From contig LATX02000229.1 in assembly GCA_001466705.2 (NCBI GenBank), forward strand, positions 186,001 to 250,000: a stretch of DNA of 64,000 bases, written 5' to 3'. Positions 1-10,655 of this stretch are shown piece after piece. The position numbers were made by a program, and so were the translations under genes. The stretch is from Moniliophthora roreri. Lineage: Eukaryota; Basidiomycota; Agaricomycetes; Agaricales; Marasmiaceae. The notes beneath the pieces are model-generated. The model did no database searches and was not told where the DNA came from. It saw only the letters and a list, made by a program, of their open reading frames with translations. Each line of letters opens with the position of its first letter. The stretch's first letter is position 1.

Positions 1-347
1 CTTTGTACCACAAACAGGGGATGAACATCTCACAGCACAACGCCAGACCCTACTCACTCCCGAACACATCGAGCGCTTAAATTCCCAAAACAACAACTTG
101 CCATTTGAAATTCCCCCACATTCCTTCAACGCGATTACTACCCTATCCATTGATAATACAAAGCTCTTGAAGCATTTCAAAGCCGCGTACAAGGAGGATG
201 CAACATGGAAGGAAGCAGTAGTTGCTGGAAACAAGGACTTCATGGCCTCTCATGACCTTGTTTTCCACAACAGTCGCCTGTACATTCCACCTACCCTACG
301 TCGCAATGTCTTATTCTCCAGACACGATTCCATAATTGGAGGCCACC
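1..347 (+). pseudogene. Ty3/gypsy pol fragment, left part of the outer (host) element
   Basis: The plus strand reads as the linker after RNase H followed by the start of the integrase zinc-binding (H2C2) domain, with SRLYIPPTLRRNVLFSRHD before the break. The reading stops at 347, where a second retrotransposon is inserted. It resumes at 8024 with HPGW, so the integrase N-terminus is cut inside its GGHPG motif. The 5' LTR, gag, protease and RT of this element lie left of the window. The assignment to Ty3/gypsy rests on this block plus the integrase core at 8211. Confidence 0.85.
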
Positions 348-988
348 TGTTACGTTACTTGCACAGCAACGACAACAACTCAACAACCACTATGACATAG
401 TGGTGCTAAGTTGACAAAGGAACAAGTTCGAGTTTGAGTTCTTCAGCTCGCGCTAAAGTTCTCAGAGTTCAGTCGAGTTGAGCAAGATGTCCTAAGGATT
501 AACTAGGTCAAGCTGAGGTAGCTTAGACCTGCAAACTACCTACTTATACAACAATTGTAGATACTACTTTGCATACAAACTGCAAGGTCAACATCGTTTG
601 TTTAGTAAATAGAGTGTACCTTTGACGACTTGATAAATAGGAACATAACATCAGAAGTGATGTCGAGGAAGTAAAAATAAATATGATGATACAATAAGCG
701 ATGTCAGAAATGACATCGCATCATAAATAGAAAGGGAAAGAAACGAATAGAATAATGGCATCATCTTGATGTCATGAATGACATAATAATGACATCTTAA
801 ATATGGAGATAGGCATAAGGTTGAAAGGGGAGCTGGGAATGTGGATGTGTCCAGATGTTAATGAGAAGCATAGGTAAAAAAAAAGGAAAATAGTGCTCAA
901 GAGTGTTTAAGTGTTCAAGCAGTGAATATGAAGAAAAGAATGAAGAAAGAGAGAAAAAAAGATAGTCTGTAAACGTACGACTGTAACA
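348..988 (-). repeat. 3' LTR of the inner chromovirus (left copy)
   Basis: This 641-bp repeat matches 7382-8023 with ten substitutions and one A-run length change, counted by eye. All ten are transitions. It starts TGTTACG on the plus strand and ends GTAACA. A TATA-like site (tacttata on plus, 541-548) sits 32 nt before a 12-nt block (505-516) that is complementary, in the transcript, to the primer-binding site. Confidence 0.95.
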
Positions 989-1011
989 TTACCCCCTGTT
1001 CATGTTCGAAC

Positions 1012-2488
1012 TTACACGTTCGAAGCTATCGGCTGTCCTTCTATGAGCCACTCTCCTCCCCATTGTGCTTCTCTTACTACTGTCTCTCTGTCCAAATGCC
1101 TAAAAATTCTCGGTCCCTCTGGGGACCCCATGTCGATGATGATTCCGTCTCCTAATGGCGGGTCTTGTGGCCTTTCACTGTTCTCCATTTCCATAGTCGG
1201 GGTCGTCCCACGTGGTATCATCTCTCCAATTGTGGTCAAGAGTCGATGTACCACCGGTATCGTTTCGTCTCGAAGTTCTCGTAGACTGTCTTCTGTCCCT
1301 ACAATATCCAGGGAGATGGCCAGCTTTAGCAGTGTTGCAAACCGGGCAGACATAGTCCACACAGTCGACGGCGCAGTGCTCTCCCAGTTTGCACACAGGG
1401 CATTCAACTCCTCCTGGACTTCGTCAAGCAGCACCGTAGTAAGCGTTATACGATCGCTTGACGTCGAGCCGACTGGCGAAGCCGTGTCATCCGGCTCTGC
1501 GTCCTCGTCGTCCCACACCGATACAATAGGGGTGTTGGGTGTCTGGGTTGATTGGGATAACAGGGGAGGGGAGGCGTACGGGGTTCAGGAGTTCTGGAGA
1601 AAGTCTTGCTCTCTGGAAGGTGGCGCTGGAAGGTTCAGTTGTACTGGAAGTGGCAGGGGGGAGTTCATGGCCGGTAGACATTGTGGGCAGGGTAGTAGGA
1701 GGGGAGACATCGGGGAATTTTCCAGCTCTTCTGCTGGCGTTGGAGACATCGGACTCATCGCTTCTGGAATCGTCGACAACGGGGAATGGATCGGGGTAGA
1801 GTAGGGTTCGCTGGTCGGCAGGTAGACTGCTGACCCCAGCGATAGGTGTCGGGTTTCTTCGGCTGGTAGACGCATCCACGCGTCCGGTTGGGTTGGTCTG
1901 GGGAAAAGAAGAGGAGGGGACTGGAGTCTGTCCTGCTCCAATACATTGCTGTCTGAGTTGTAAGAGGTGCTGGCCCTTGGAGACCTCAGTTGCTCGTTTG
2001 AGGCCTCTTCGATGGGCGATGACCTTTCTGAAGAAGGCTGGGTCGTTGGGGCTGTCATCGTTGTCCGTAGCAAAGCAATCTCCATCGGGATCTGTGTCTG
2101 GGAGCACGACATGAAGTGGTAAGTTCGCTATATCAAGAGAGGGACGCGGTACCACTATTGCCCCAGTGACAGTAAAGGTTTCATCGTCTGTGATGTGTTG
2201 GGCTAACATGCCCATATGTCAATCCATTCTTGTTATGTTTTCCAATAATTGTCGTCGCTGTCCACGGAGGAAGACTATGCTACCGTAGAGTGCACGGTTC
2301 CTTTCACTGCTGGCGTCAATAGCAGTCGTCAATTCCTTGTTGTAGTGTTCGCAGTTCATGAGGTAAAGTACTTCGAACGTAGAGGGATGAAAAGGTTCAG
2401 TGTGAACAGCGTCGTCTGGGAAAACTTGAGTTGGGGGGTTGAAGGGAGGCACACCAGTTCGGACAGAAGGGTTAGTGTAGGAAGACAT
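1012..2488 (-). pseudogene. Third ORF of the inner chromovirus, unknown function, broken
   Basis: Downstream of pol and before the 3' LTR, the minus strand has about 490 codons with one in-frame TGA (2219-2221) and one frameshift near 1490-1520. The N-terminal part contains a short charged helical stretch ending in RQLLENITRMD. The middle is Pro/Ser/Thr-rich, and the C-terminal part is helical and acidic (WDDEDAEPDD; LLDEVQEELNALCANW). I see no membrane segment or signal peptide, so it does not look like an envelope gene. Extra ORFs after pol are known in some fungal gypsy elements; the function here is unknown. Confidence 0.6.
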
Positions 2489-2508
2489 GTTTCGGTTGGA
2501 ATGGGGAA

Positions 2509-5500
2509 TCAGCGCAGATTGTACTTGATTTTATATTCCAAGTACAACTCTATTGAATGCTTTAAGCCGGCTGGCTTCAGCCACTGATTGTGCGAGGAGT
2601 CGTATCCTTTCCAGGAAACAAGATATTCCTTTGGGGGTTGATTCTTCCTCTTCGGTCGATGCCCGATGATAGCTTTGACTTCGTATTCTTCTTGTCCTTC
2701 GACTATGTCCGGGGGTGGTTCCAGAAAGTTGGGTCCATGGACGTCGGTTTCCTTGTATGGTGATAAGAGTCCAGCGTGGAAAACGGGGTGGATCCTCCAT
2801 TGGAATGGCAGTTTCAGCTTGTACGTCATGGGTCCCAAGACTTCTGTGATTTCGAAGGGTCCTTTGCGTTTTGGGGATAGTTTGGGAGATGGGTATCCCA
2901 GTGACAAGTTCTTTCCTTCTAACCAGACCTTCTGACCCTTCTCGAACTTGTCTAAGTTCTTTCCACTTCTTTCCTTCACTCTTCTTGCGGCAATGTCTAA
3001 TAGAGCTGATGTTTCTTCTCTCAACTTCTTTAATTCAGCCACTCTTTTCTCCACAGAAGGAACAGTTGTCTTTTCAAAGACAGTGGGGAGAGGTCGGGGA
3101 TGATATCCCATCGTGAGATAGAAAGGGGAATTCTTTGTAACTGAATGCATTCGGGTGTTGTGTGCGAATTCGGCAAAGTGAAGGAGATCTTTCCATTTCG
3201 TTTGTTCTTTGGCGCAAAAGAACCGAAGAAAGATCTCTACTTCCTGATTGACTCTTTCAGTCTCTCCATCGGTCTGAGGATGATAAGCGGTACTCAGCAT
3301 TTGTTTAATCCCCAATAATTTTCCCATTTCTTTGAAGACTTTGGCTGCAAACCGTGGGTCTTGATCTGAAATAATCTTATCAGGTAATCCGAAGTGTTTG
3401 TAGACGTGTTGAAAAAGTAGTTCTGCCGTGTCTGTGGCATCGATTTTCTTGTGGCATGGGATGAAAATCACCCCCTTTGTAGCCGCATGGTCGACCACGA
3501 CCAATATCGAATCGCAATCTGAGATCTTGGGTAAATCAGTGATTAAGTCCATTGATATAATTTGAAACGGCAACGCATCTTTATGCCCCCCAATGGGTTG
3601 TATAGGTGTTCATGTTGGATGTGTGTTCACTTTCATTTGTTGGCATGCAGCGCACCCATCAACAAATGCTTTGATGAACTTTGTCATCCCTGGCCACCAA
3701 TAATCTCTTTGCACCTGATCAACTGTGTTCCATTGTCCAGGGTGTCCGTGAGGTAAGGCTTCGTGGATAGTCTTGACAACCAATCGTCGTAACGTTGGGT
3801 CGTTCGGAACATAGATCCTGTCTTTGTAAAACAATAGGTTTCCCTCAGTTCTTCAGTCCCGTAGGGACGATTTGATCGGTGGCGTTCCTTTCTCAATGAG
3901 GCTCTCCATTGTCATTTGGAGGAACTCATCTCTTGGCAAGGCATCCTCCAATATAGTTTTGAGTTCTGCATCGATCACATTAACAAATAACTTATCTGGT
4001 AACATGACGATGTCATCGTTGTCGTTTTCTTCCTCGTCCACAAGATCCAGTCGTCGTGAAAGGGCATCAGATTGGACCATTTTCGTTCCTGGAACATGCA
4101 CTAGCTGAAGGTCGAATTGAGTCAAATACAGACTCAGTCTAGCTTGTCGTTGGTTTAGCTTCTGTGCAGTCTGGAAATAAGTTAGGTTCTTGTGATCAGA
4201 TAGAACGGTCACCGGGTGAGCTCCTCCCAGAAGATAGTGTTCCCAGGCCTTCAGAGCATTCGTGATGGCCAAGAGTTCGCAGTCATAGATTTCGTAGTTT
4301 CGTTCAGTTGCAGTGAACGCGTGTGAAATGTATCCGCATGGGTGTAACTCGCCATCGGAACCTTGTTGTTTCAATACTGCTCCTGTGGCCCATTTCGAGG
4401 CATCTGCTTCGATTATGAAAGGCTTTTCATCGTCTGGCATTTGTAAAATCGGTCGTTGTAGAAATTTTGCCTTGAGAACATTGAACGCAATGTCTCGTAG
4501 TTTCGTCCATTCGAATTTCGTGTCTTTCTTTGTCAACTCATGCAGAGGTCATGCCAATTCCGCATATTTTCCTATGAACTTGCGATAGAAATTCGCGAAT
4601 CCAAGGAACGACCGCACACCTTTGATCGTCTTGGGCGCTTCCCAATCTTTGATTCCAGCTAATTTTGTTTCGTCCATTGAGATGTGTCCTGGTGTGATAA
4701 CCATTCCCAAGAACAGTGTCTTCATGACTTCAAATTTGCATTTCTCCGGTTTGAGATATAGATCATTTTCCCGCAACTGTTCCAGAACATGTCTCGTGCA
4801 AAGTTGATGGATATTTATCTCGTCAGAGAATATCAAAATGTCATCCATGTAGACCACGCACCAACCCTCATCGATGAAGTCTTTGAGGATGTTGTTCATA
4901 AATGCTTGGAACGTCGCCAGGGAATTCGTTAAACCGAAGAACATAACTGTGGGTTCGAAAAGACCTCAAGGTGTTTTGAATGCGGCTTTCCATTGGTCTC
5001 CGTCTTTGATCCGTATATTATTGTATCCGTTTCGTAAGTCTAGTTTCGTGAAGACCCTTGCCGTCTTTAGTTTGTCCATGAGATCCGTGACCAATGGTAA
5101 AGGATAGCAGTTCTTGATTGTTCTGTTATTCAGATCTCGGTAGTCCTGGCAGGGTCGTAGCGCTCCCGCTTCTTTCTTGGCTACAAAGAAGAAAGGGGAT
5201 GCCATCGGGGATTTCGAGGGTCGAATGTATCCCTTCCGTAAATTCTCGTCCAGGAACTTGTCTTGTTCAATCTGCTCTTTTGGTGATAAAGAGTAGATTT
5301 TGCAATCCCGTGGTTTGAAATCCAGTTTGAGGTCGATTGCGTGATCGTATGGTCGTGAAGGTGGAAATCGTTCGGCTTTCTTCTTTTCGAATCGATCCAC
5401 ATAATCAGAAAGATAAGCGGGAAGAAGTTCTTCCAATGGTTTTGCCTTGACCTCGTGAGCTTGTGCCAGTACCTGAGAAGCGGATAACTTAGTGTTGATT

Positions 5501-6006
5501 TGAACTTCATCGCTGTCTTCTTCTCCTTTGATAAAAGACCGAATTAGGACTTCATCATCTTCGACTTTGTCCAATATTCCAGTGTCCAATTCCTTTGTTT
5601 CGTCGAGGATTCCAATAAATGGTTTCATCGGTCGTTTAATCATAATCTTTCGTCTAGGTCTGAAATGGACTACTCCAGTGACCCAATCGATATCAGGATT
5701 GTGATCTTGAAGCCAAGGTAATCCTAAAATAACTCTTTCCGGTCCTAGTCCCGAGATCAACAAAGTTTCCTTCATTGATCTATCCCCGACTGTGATGTCG
5801 ATTGTGACGGAATGAGTGATCCAACCAATTTTGTTCCGAGTTCCATCAACGTTAAAAACTTTGATGGGTTTTTCTAATCTTGTCCATGGCCTTTTCAGTT
5901 TTCGTGCTTCTTCTTCACAGATGAAGCGTCCTCCAGCACCTGAATCAATCAGGGCTTTGGTTTCGACGATTTCTGTCCCGACGTTGTATTGAATAGGGAT
6001 TCGCAT
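2509..6006 (-). pseudogene. pol polyprotein of the inner chromovirus (PR-RT-RH-IN-chromodomain), four stops
   Basis: A single minus-strand frame of about 1,166 codons runs from 6006 to 2509, broken by four TGA codons at 4966-4968, 4549-4551, 3853-3855 and 3610-3612. Domains in order are: aspartic protease with ALIDSGAGG; reverse transcriptase with LDLRNGYNNIRI and the catalytic VYMDDILIFS; RNase H with IEADASKWATGAVL and YEIYDCELLAI; integrase zinc finger (HEALPHGHPGQW, CAACQQMK) and DDE core (MDLITDLP; SDQDPRF; ETERVNQEVE); and a C-terminal chromodomain (EYLVSWKGYD). Each stop replaces a position where an arginine is expected, for example just before GLFEPTVMFFGL in RT. The breaks therefore look like CGA to TGA changes. 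Confidence 0.9.
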
Positions 6007-6022
6007 AGAATTTCAATTTAAC

Positions 6023-7325
6023 TTAGCTAGTACAACGTTCGAGATCGTAATTGCAGGTGGTAAGAGCGTCGGCCTCTTCCACCTCTTCAAAAACCCTCCT
6101 TTCCCATGAGATCAAAGATCTCCTCTTGTTCTCCTTCTCCTTGTTCGGCAATAAGCGCCCTGATCTTTGTGAAAGCTTCTCGCGGCGAGAGCTTCTTGGG
6201 TTCGTATTTGGGCGGCGGAGCTTGTTGTGCTTGTCCTTTGGTGGGACAATCTCGTGAGACATGACCGGTCTTTGCACAACGGAAACACTTCCCTGCTACC
6301 ATGTAATCCTTTCTATCAGACTCGGACAGCAGTCGTCTGACTGTGACTTCCTTCTCCTTTCAAGTAATCTTCGGCTTGATCAGCTCTCTCTTTTTCCTAT
6401 TGGCCATAAGGTTAAACATGACCAACAGCATAAACTAGCGGTCAAACATGGTAAGCAGGTTTCTCTCGGGTTCTCCGTCCGTTCAGAGCATGATCTTGTT
6501 CTGGAGAGATTCCAGAAGTCCTTCCCTAAAGAATCTCATAAGGGCTTTGTCGTCGTATTTGGTGTCCATCACGATAAGGCAGAATCGATTAACGTATTTG
6601 TCGGCCCTATCCGTCATCTTGATCTGTTCAATCTTGGTCTGCGCCTCTCTGACAACGTTGACGGGTTTCCATTCATTTTGGAATCTTTGTTTGAAACTGC
6701 TCCATGTTTCTTCGGCAGCCTTCTTCTTTTCTTCAGGGTCGTCGTCTTCGGGGAATAGCTTTATCGTCTCCCTCTGCTTCCATTCGCTAGTGTTTCCTTT
6801 TACCAGCAACAAAAGAAGCATCTTCTTCTTCTCATCGGTGTTCGCCTTGACCGGGTTCATTGCGAAATATAATTCGAGGTCGAGGAGGAATCGGCGAGTG
6901 TCTGATTGTTTTCCCAAAAAGGGATCCGGAGTCGGCCCTTTGCTGGCTTCGTCCTTCTTGTCATCAATCGTCTGGAGTATGGCCGTAGAAATAGTCCGGG
7001 CCCATTGTTCGTCGGTATCATCAGCTTCTACCTTCGGTTTGACATCCGAAGCTGCAGCAGCGCTTCCACTGGGAGTCGTCATTTCTGGAGTCGGGGTATG
7101 GAATAAATTCCGAAATTCGTCAAATAAATCTGGTTCGGAAGACTCAGCTTCGGGTTCTGTTCTTTCTTGTTGTAGACTTTCGACTGCTCCTCTCCGCTGG
7201 CTATGAGTAATTCGGCGCGGGGTCTGTTTGGGGTCGGGATTCAATAGCTGTTCAGCTACTTCGAGTTGATTGTCGAGATCAGCTTCTTCGGCTGCCGTAA
7301 AGGGAGCCCTCGGGAGAGTCGTGTT
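6023..7325 (-). pseudogene. gag of the inner chromovirus with CCHC zinc knuckle, broken
   Basis: The minus-strand reading has a Gag core (WARTISTAILQTIDDKKDEA, then FLLDLELYFAMNP and WSSFKQRFQNEW) followed by one CCHC knuckle, CFRCAKTGHVSRDC, at about 6245-6290. In-frame stops are TGA at 6483-6485, TAG at 6435-6437 and TGA at 6360-6362. A coding-like reading continues upstream through another TGA at 7326-7328. The tail changes frame at a T-run near 6092 and ends at 6023 in the next frame. No ATG start is evident, so the true 5' end is uncertain. Confidence 0.8.
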
Positions 7326-7367
7326 TCAATAAGCGGTGGTGCCTAAACCTGGGTAGGTCGGCAATGA

Positions 7368-7379
7368 TCAGCTTGACCT
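7368..7379 (-). promoter_or_regulatory. Putative self-priming primer-binding site
   Basis: Two nucleotides after the 5' LTR, in element orientation, lies AGGTCAAGCTGA. It is a perfect 12-nt complement of TCAGCTTGACCT inside the LTR (7539-7550). That block lies 32 nt downstream of a TATAAGTA box (7575-7582), exactly where transcription should begin. Tf1/sushi-type chromoviruses are known to fold the transcript 5' end onto the PBS and prime from it, and this layout matches that scheme. Confidence 0.7.
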
Positions 7380-7381
7380 TT

Positions 7382-8023
7382 TGTTATGTTACTTGTGCAG
7401 CAACGACAACAACTCAACAACCACTATGACGTAGCGGTGCTAAGTTGACAAAGGAACAAGTTCGAGTTTGAGTTCTTCAGCTCGCGCTAAAGTTCTCAGA
7501 GTTCGGTCGAGTTGAGCAAGATGTCCTAAGGATTAACTAGGTCAAGCTGAGGTAGCTTAGACCTGCAAACTACCTACTTATACAACAATTGTAGATACTA
7601 CTTTGCATACAAACTGCAAGGTCGACATCGTTTGTTTAGTAAATAGAGTGTACCTTTGACGACTTGATAAATAGGAACATAACATCAGAAGTGATGTCGA
7701 GGAAGTAAAAATAAATATGATGATACAATAAGCGATGTCAGAAATGACATCGCATCATAAATAGAAAGGGAAAGAAACGAATAGAATAATGGCATCATCT
7801 TGATGTCATGAATGACATAATAATGACATCTTAAATATGGAGATAGGCATAAGGTTGAAAGGGGAGCTGGGAATGTGGATGTGTCCAGATGTTAATGAGA
7901 AGCATAGGTAAAAAAAAAAGGAAAATAGCGCTCAAGAGCGTTTAAGTGTTCAAGCAGTGAATATGAAGAAAAGGATGAAGAAAGAGAGAAAAAAAGATAG
8001 TCTGTAAACGTACGACTGTAACA
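7382..8023 (-). repeat. 5' LTR of the inner chromovirus (right copy)
   Basis: This 642-bp copy keeps more CpG sites than the left LTR. The likely promoter is the TATAAGTA at 7575-7582 on the minus strand. It is followed on the right by the target duplication CCACC and the resumed host-element integrase. Confidence 0.95.
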
Positions 8024-9750
8024 CCACCCTGGATGACGAAGAACGGAGAAGTTCGTTGCTCATGACTATTCCTGGCCTGGGATGAGCACCTATATTCAAA
8101 ATTACATCAAAGCATGCGATACTTGCCCTCGAATGAAGTCTGAGCATCACAAGCTCTATGGGTTGCTGCACCCTCTGGAAATTCCAAACTGACCATGGCA
8201 ACACATAACCATGGACTTCATCACCAAACTTCCCATCTCTCAAACCCACGATTCAATATGGGTCATCTGTGACCGTCTCACACACGCTGCGCATTTTATT
8301 CCATGCAATGAGTCCATCACAGCCTCTCAACTAGCATGGATTTTCCTTGACCATGTTTTCAGGCTCCATGGGCTTCCAACTTCCATCGTATCTGATCATG
8401 ATAAGCTCTTTATCTCAGGATTTTGGAAAGAACTCATGTTCCTTCTTCAGACAGATATAAGGACATCCATGGCCTATCATCTACAAACTGATGGACTCAC
8501 GGAGCACTCTAATCAGACACTTGAAATCTATCTCTGTTCATACTGCTCATACCACCAAGACGACTGGGTAGACTATCTACCACTCATGGAGTTCTTCTTC
8601 AATAACCTTGAGAACTCTTCTACCCATCAGACTCCCTTCTTCGCTAACCTTGGTTACCACCCTACATTTGAACCACAAATCACCGAGAGATCTACAGTAC
8701 CGGCAGCAAAAGACCTCGCTGATTGCCTATGAATCATCTATGATGAATTGCAAGCAAACCTCGAACACGCACAGAAAACACAGGCCCGGTTTTACAACTG
8801 CAACAGAAAAGAAGCTCCAGTGCTCCAAGAGAGACAACTAGTATGGCTCTTACACCACAATATCCATACAATACACCCCTCGCAAAAATTGGATCACTGA
8901 AAACTCGGTCCTTATCCCGTCGAGAAAAGAATCAAAGACAGCAACACCTACAAGCTCCACCTTCCTCCATACCTGTCTCACCTGCACCCGGTCTTCCATG
9001 TTTCGCTTCTCAAGCCATACAAGGACCCTTTGGAATTTCACCCTCACTCTGAGCCAATTCAAATCCTATTGGACGAAACCCCCACGACGATCAAGAGCAT
9101 CAAAGACTCATGAAAAGTTGGTCAAACGTACGAGTACCTCGTACACTTCCATGACATGGATCAATCAGAAAATTCATGAATTCCGCTCTCAGACATTTCC
9201 TCAGACTTAGACAAGATCATCGACAAATTTCATCACAGACATCCTCGTGCGCTGTGCCCAAACGAATTATTACTTACACAAAACAAGGATCCCGAAACAT
9301 CCATGTCTGAAAACACATCGGAAGGAGAACTACCCAACGATGCTACAGTCAACAAGGCATCTCCAGCAAGACCACCATCACCGAAACCCGTCTTCACGAA
9401 TCCTCGTGCACATTACACACCCCCAGCAATGACAACCACGTGATCGGGTCGAGTATCGAAACCAATTGAACACTTGGATCTGATCATCCCTGGCTGCGAA
9501 TAAAATAGCAATTCCAACCCAATATTCTATAACGAATTCTACCCATATCTATGCCGAAACTCCTCCTCCAATACCCTACCACCTCCGATGAGCATCGTCT
9601 GCCACTCACATACCACCTACTATACAGCGATGAGCTTCCATTGCCTCATGAATTCGGCTTACTTGGTTTCGACTCCTGGACCAATTAATTCTGTACCCTT
9701 GATCGTTTCAGCTTTTGGTCTCACTATACATTCGACCTAGGGGGGGGTGA
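8024..9750 (+). pseudogene. Ty3/gypsy pol, right part of the outer element (integrase to tail)
   Basis: The reading continues from 347: HPGW, an integrase zinc-finger region (YIKACDTCPRMK), then the core MDFITKLP, IVSDHDKLF and DGLTEHSNQTLE with D, D and E in place. A C-terminal region with HPVFHVSLLKPYKDP and YEYLVHFHDMD follows. In-frame stops are TGA at 8190, 8730, 8898, 9111, 9177 and 9441. Five of these fit CGA to TGA and one (9177) fits TGG to TGA. A G-rich polypurine tract (about 9738-9748) leads into the 3' LTR. Confidence 0.85.
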
Positions 9751-10094
9751 TGTCACAATCCAGGTCCCATCTTCTCCTACTTCCTTCACCTGTTCTCATC
9801 CTTTCTCTATCCACATTACCCACATACTTCCCGCTAGTATTTATTTCACTTGTACTCATCCTATTCTGTACTCATTTCACTTACATTTGATATCTTAGCT
9901 ACAACATGAGTATTTAAGAGGCTTGTAAATACCTTATTCATTAGTCGAATCAACTCTAATATTCTCCAATAAGTTCTCCTCGAAAGCTCTCGCTTCTTCA
10001 GCGCCTCGAACCCTCATTCCTCGTCCTTAGTAGAGGTCCAGACCCTTTCCGTCCCGCGGACCGGTCTGCTCCTCACAATCTCAGGGTTCCGACA
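9751..10094 (+). repeat. Probable 3' LTR of the outer gypsy element
   Basis: Right after the polypurine tract the sequence begins TGTCACAATCC, and a TG...CA unit can be closed at TTCCGACA, giving 344 bp. It holds AT-rich promoter-like sequence and a TATTTAAG box near 9911. The partner LTR lies outside the window, so the right boundary is a guess. Confidence 0.55.
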
Positions 10095-10655
10095 GAGTCC
10101 TTCCTGATATGGTCTTTCTTTTCAAAGTCCCACGGACTCAAAAAGGGAATTGTGATCGAGCTCGATCATAACGAGGGCTCAGCCAAATTTAAACCCAGAT
10201 GTACAGGTCCTTCTATACATGCTTGTCATCGTCATAGAAGGACCGGACTCAGGTCTACTTTGGTACCAGCCGTTCTCCAAACCCTTTCCCCTCCCTTCCG
10301 CCATTCCCCTTTTGGAGAACGGCTGATCGAGCCTAGTTTAAAGCATGCCGTCTATGCGTGCCGTCAATTATTCAGTCTCAGCCTGTACGATATACGCGAT
10401 TACAGGGAAAAGGTACCTTGGGAGCATGGTATGATTCGGGTATCGCTGTTTAGCTGTTTGATCATTAGCTTACGTCGGGGCCAGGACACGATTTGTTACA
10501 TATCAGGTTCAAAAAATTCTATCAAATGATCTTCCCTCGCCTCGTCCTGGGGTTCTGCCTTGAAATCCTAACTCGGCATATTCCACACAACCGCCTAATG
10601 CCTCGAGGCCAATGATAAAAGATAAAGACAAGGATTCTGCCATGACAAAGATCCG
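10095..10655. other. Gene-free spacer with three successive inverted repeats
   Basis: There is no convincing gene. It holds a 16-bp perfect palindrome (10154-10169), a 10-bp hairpin (10206-10215 with 10235-10244) and a 15-bp perfect hairpin (10267-10281 with 10311-10325, 29-nt pyrimidine-rich loop). The rest is the likely promoter of the first P450 gene. Confidence 0.5.

Larger units (their letters stand above)
348..8023 (-). mobile_element. Complete LTR retrotransposon, Ty3/gypsy chromovirus, inserted in another gypsy element
   Basis: The element is 7,676 bp with LTRs at 348-988 and 7382-8023. It is flanked by a perfect 5-bp target duplication CCACC (343-347 and 8024-8028). Ends are TGTTAC...GTAACA in element orientation. 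Reading on the minus strand the order is 5' LTR, primer-binding site, gag with a CCHC knuckle, protease, RT, RNase H, integrase, chromodomain, a third ORF, a G-rich polypurine tract next to 989, and the 3' LTR. That gene order and the C-terminal chromodomain define chromoviruses. All coding parts carry stops, so the copy is inactive as it stands. Confidence 0.95.

Noticed and set aside
1175..1396. Cys-rich frame resembling a zinc finger
   Set aside because: It overlaps the better-supported third ORF in another frame; the cysteines come from the codon shift.
1043..1804. Plus-strand 253-codon frame
   Set aside because: It is antisense to the third ORF of the chromovirus and has low-complexity composition without a recognisable motif.
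6448..7206. Long plus-strand open frame over gag
   Set aside because: It is a shadow of the minus-strand gag; the protein is Ser/Leu-rich with no domain, and the minus strand shows Gag and the zinc knuckle.
348..8023. Envelope gene making the element a retrovirus-like errantivirus
   Set aside because: The third ORF lacks a signal peptide, membrane anchor and fusion-like segment.
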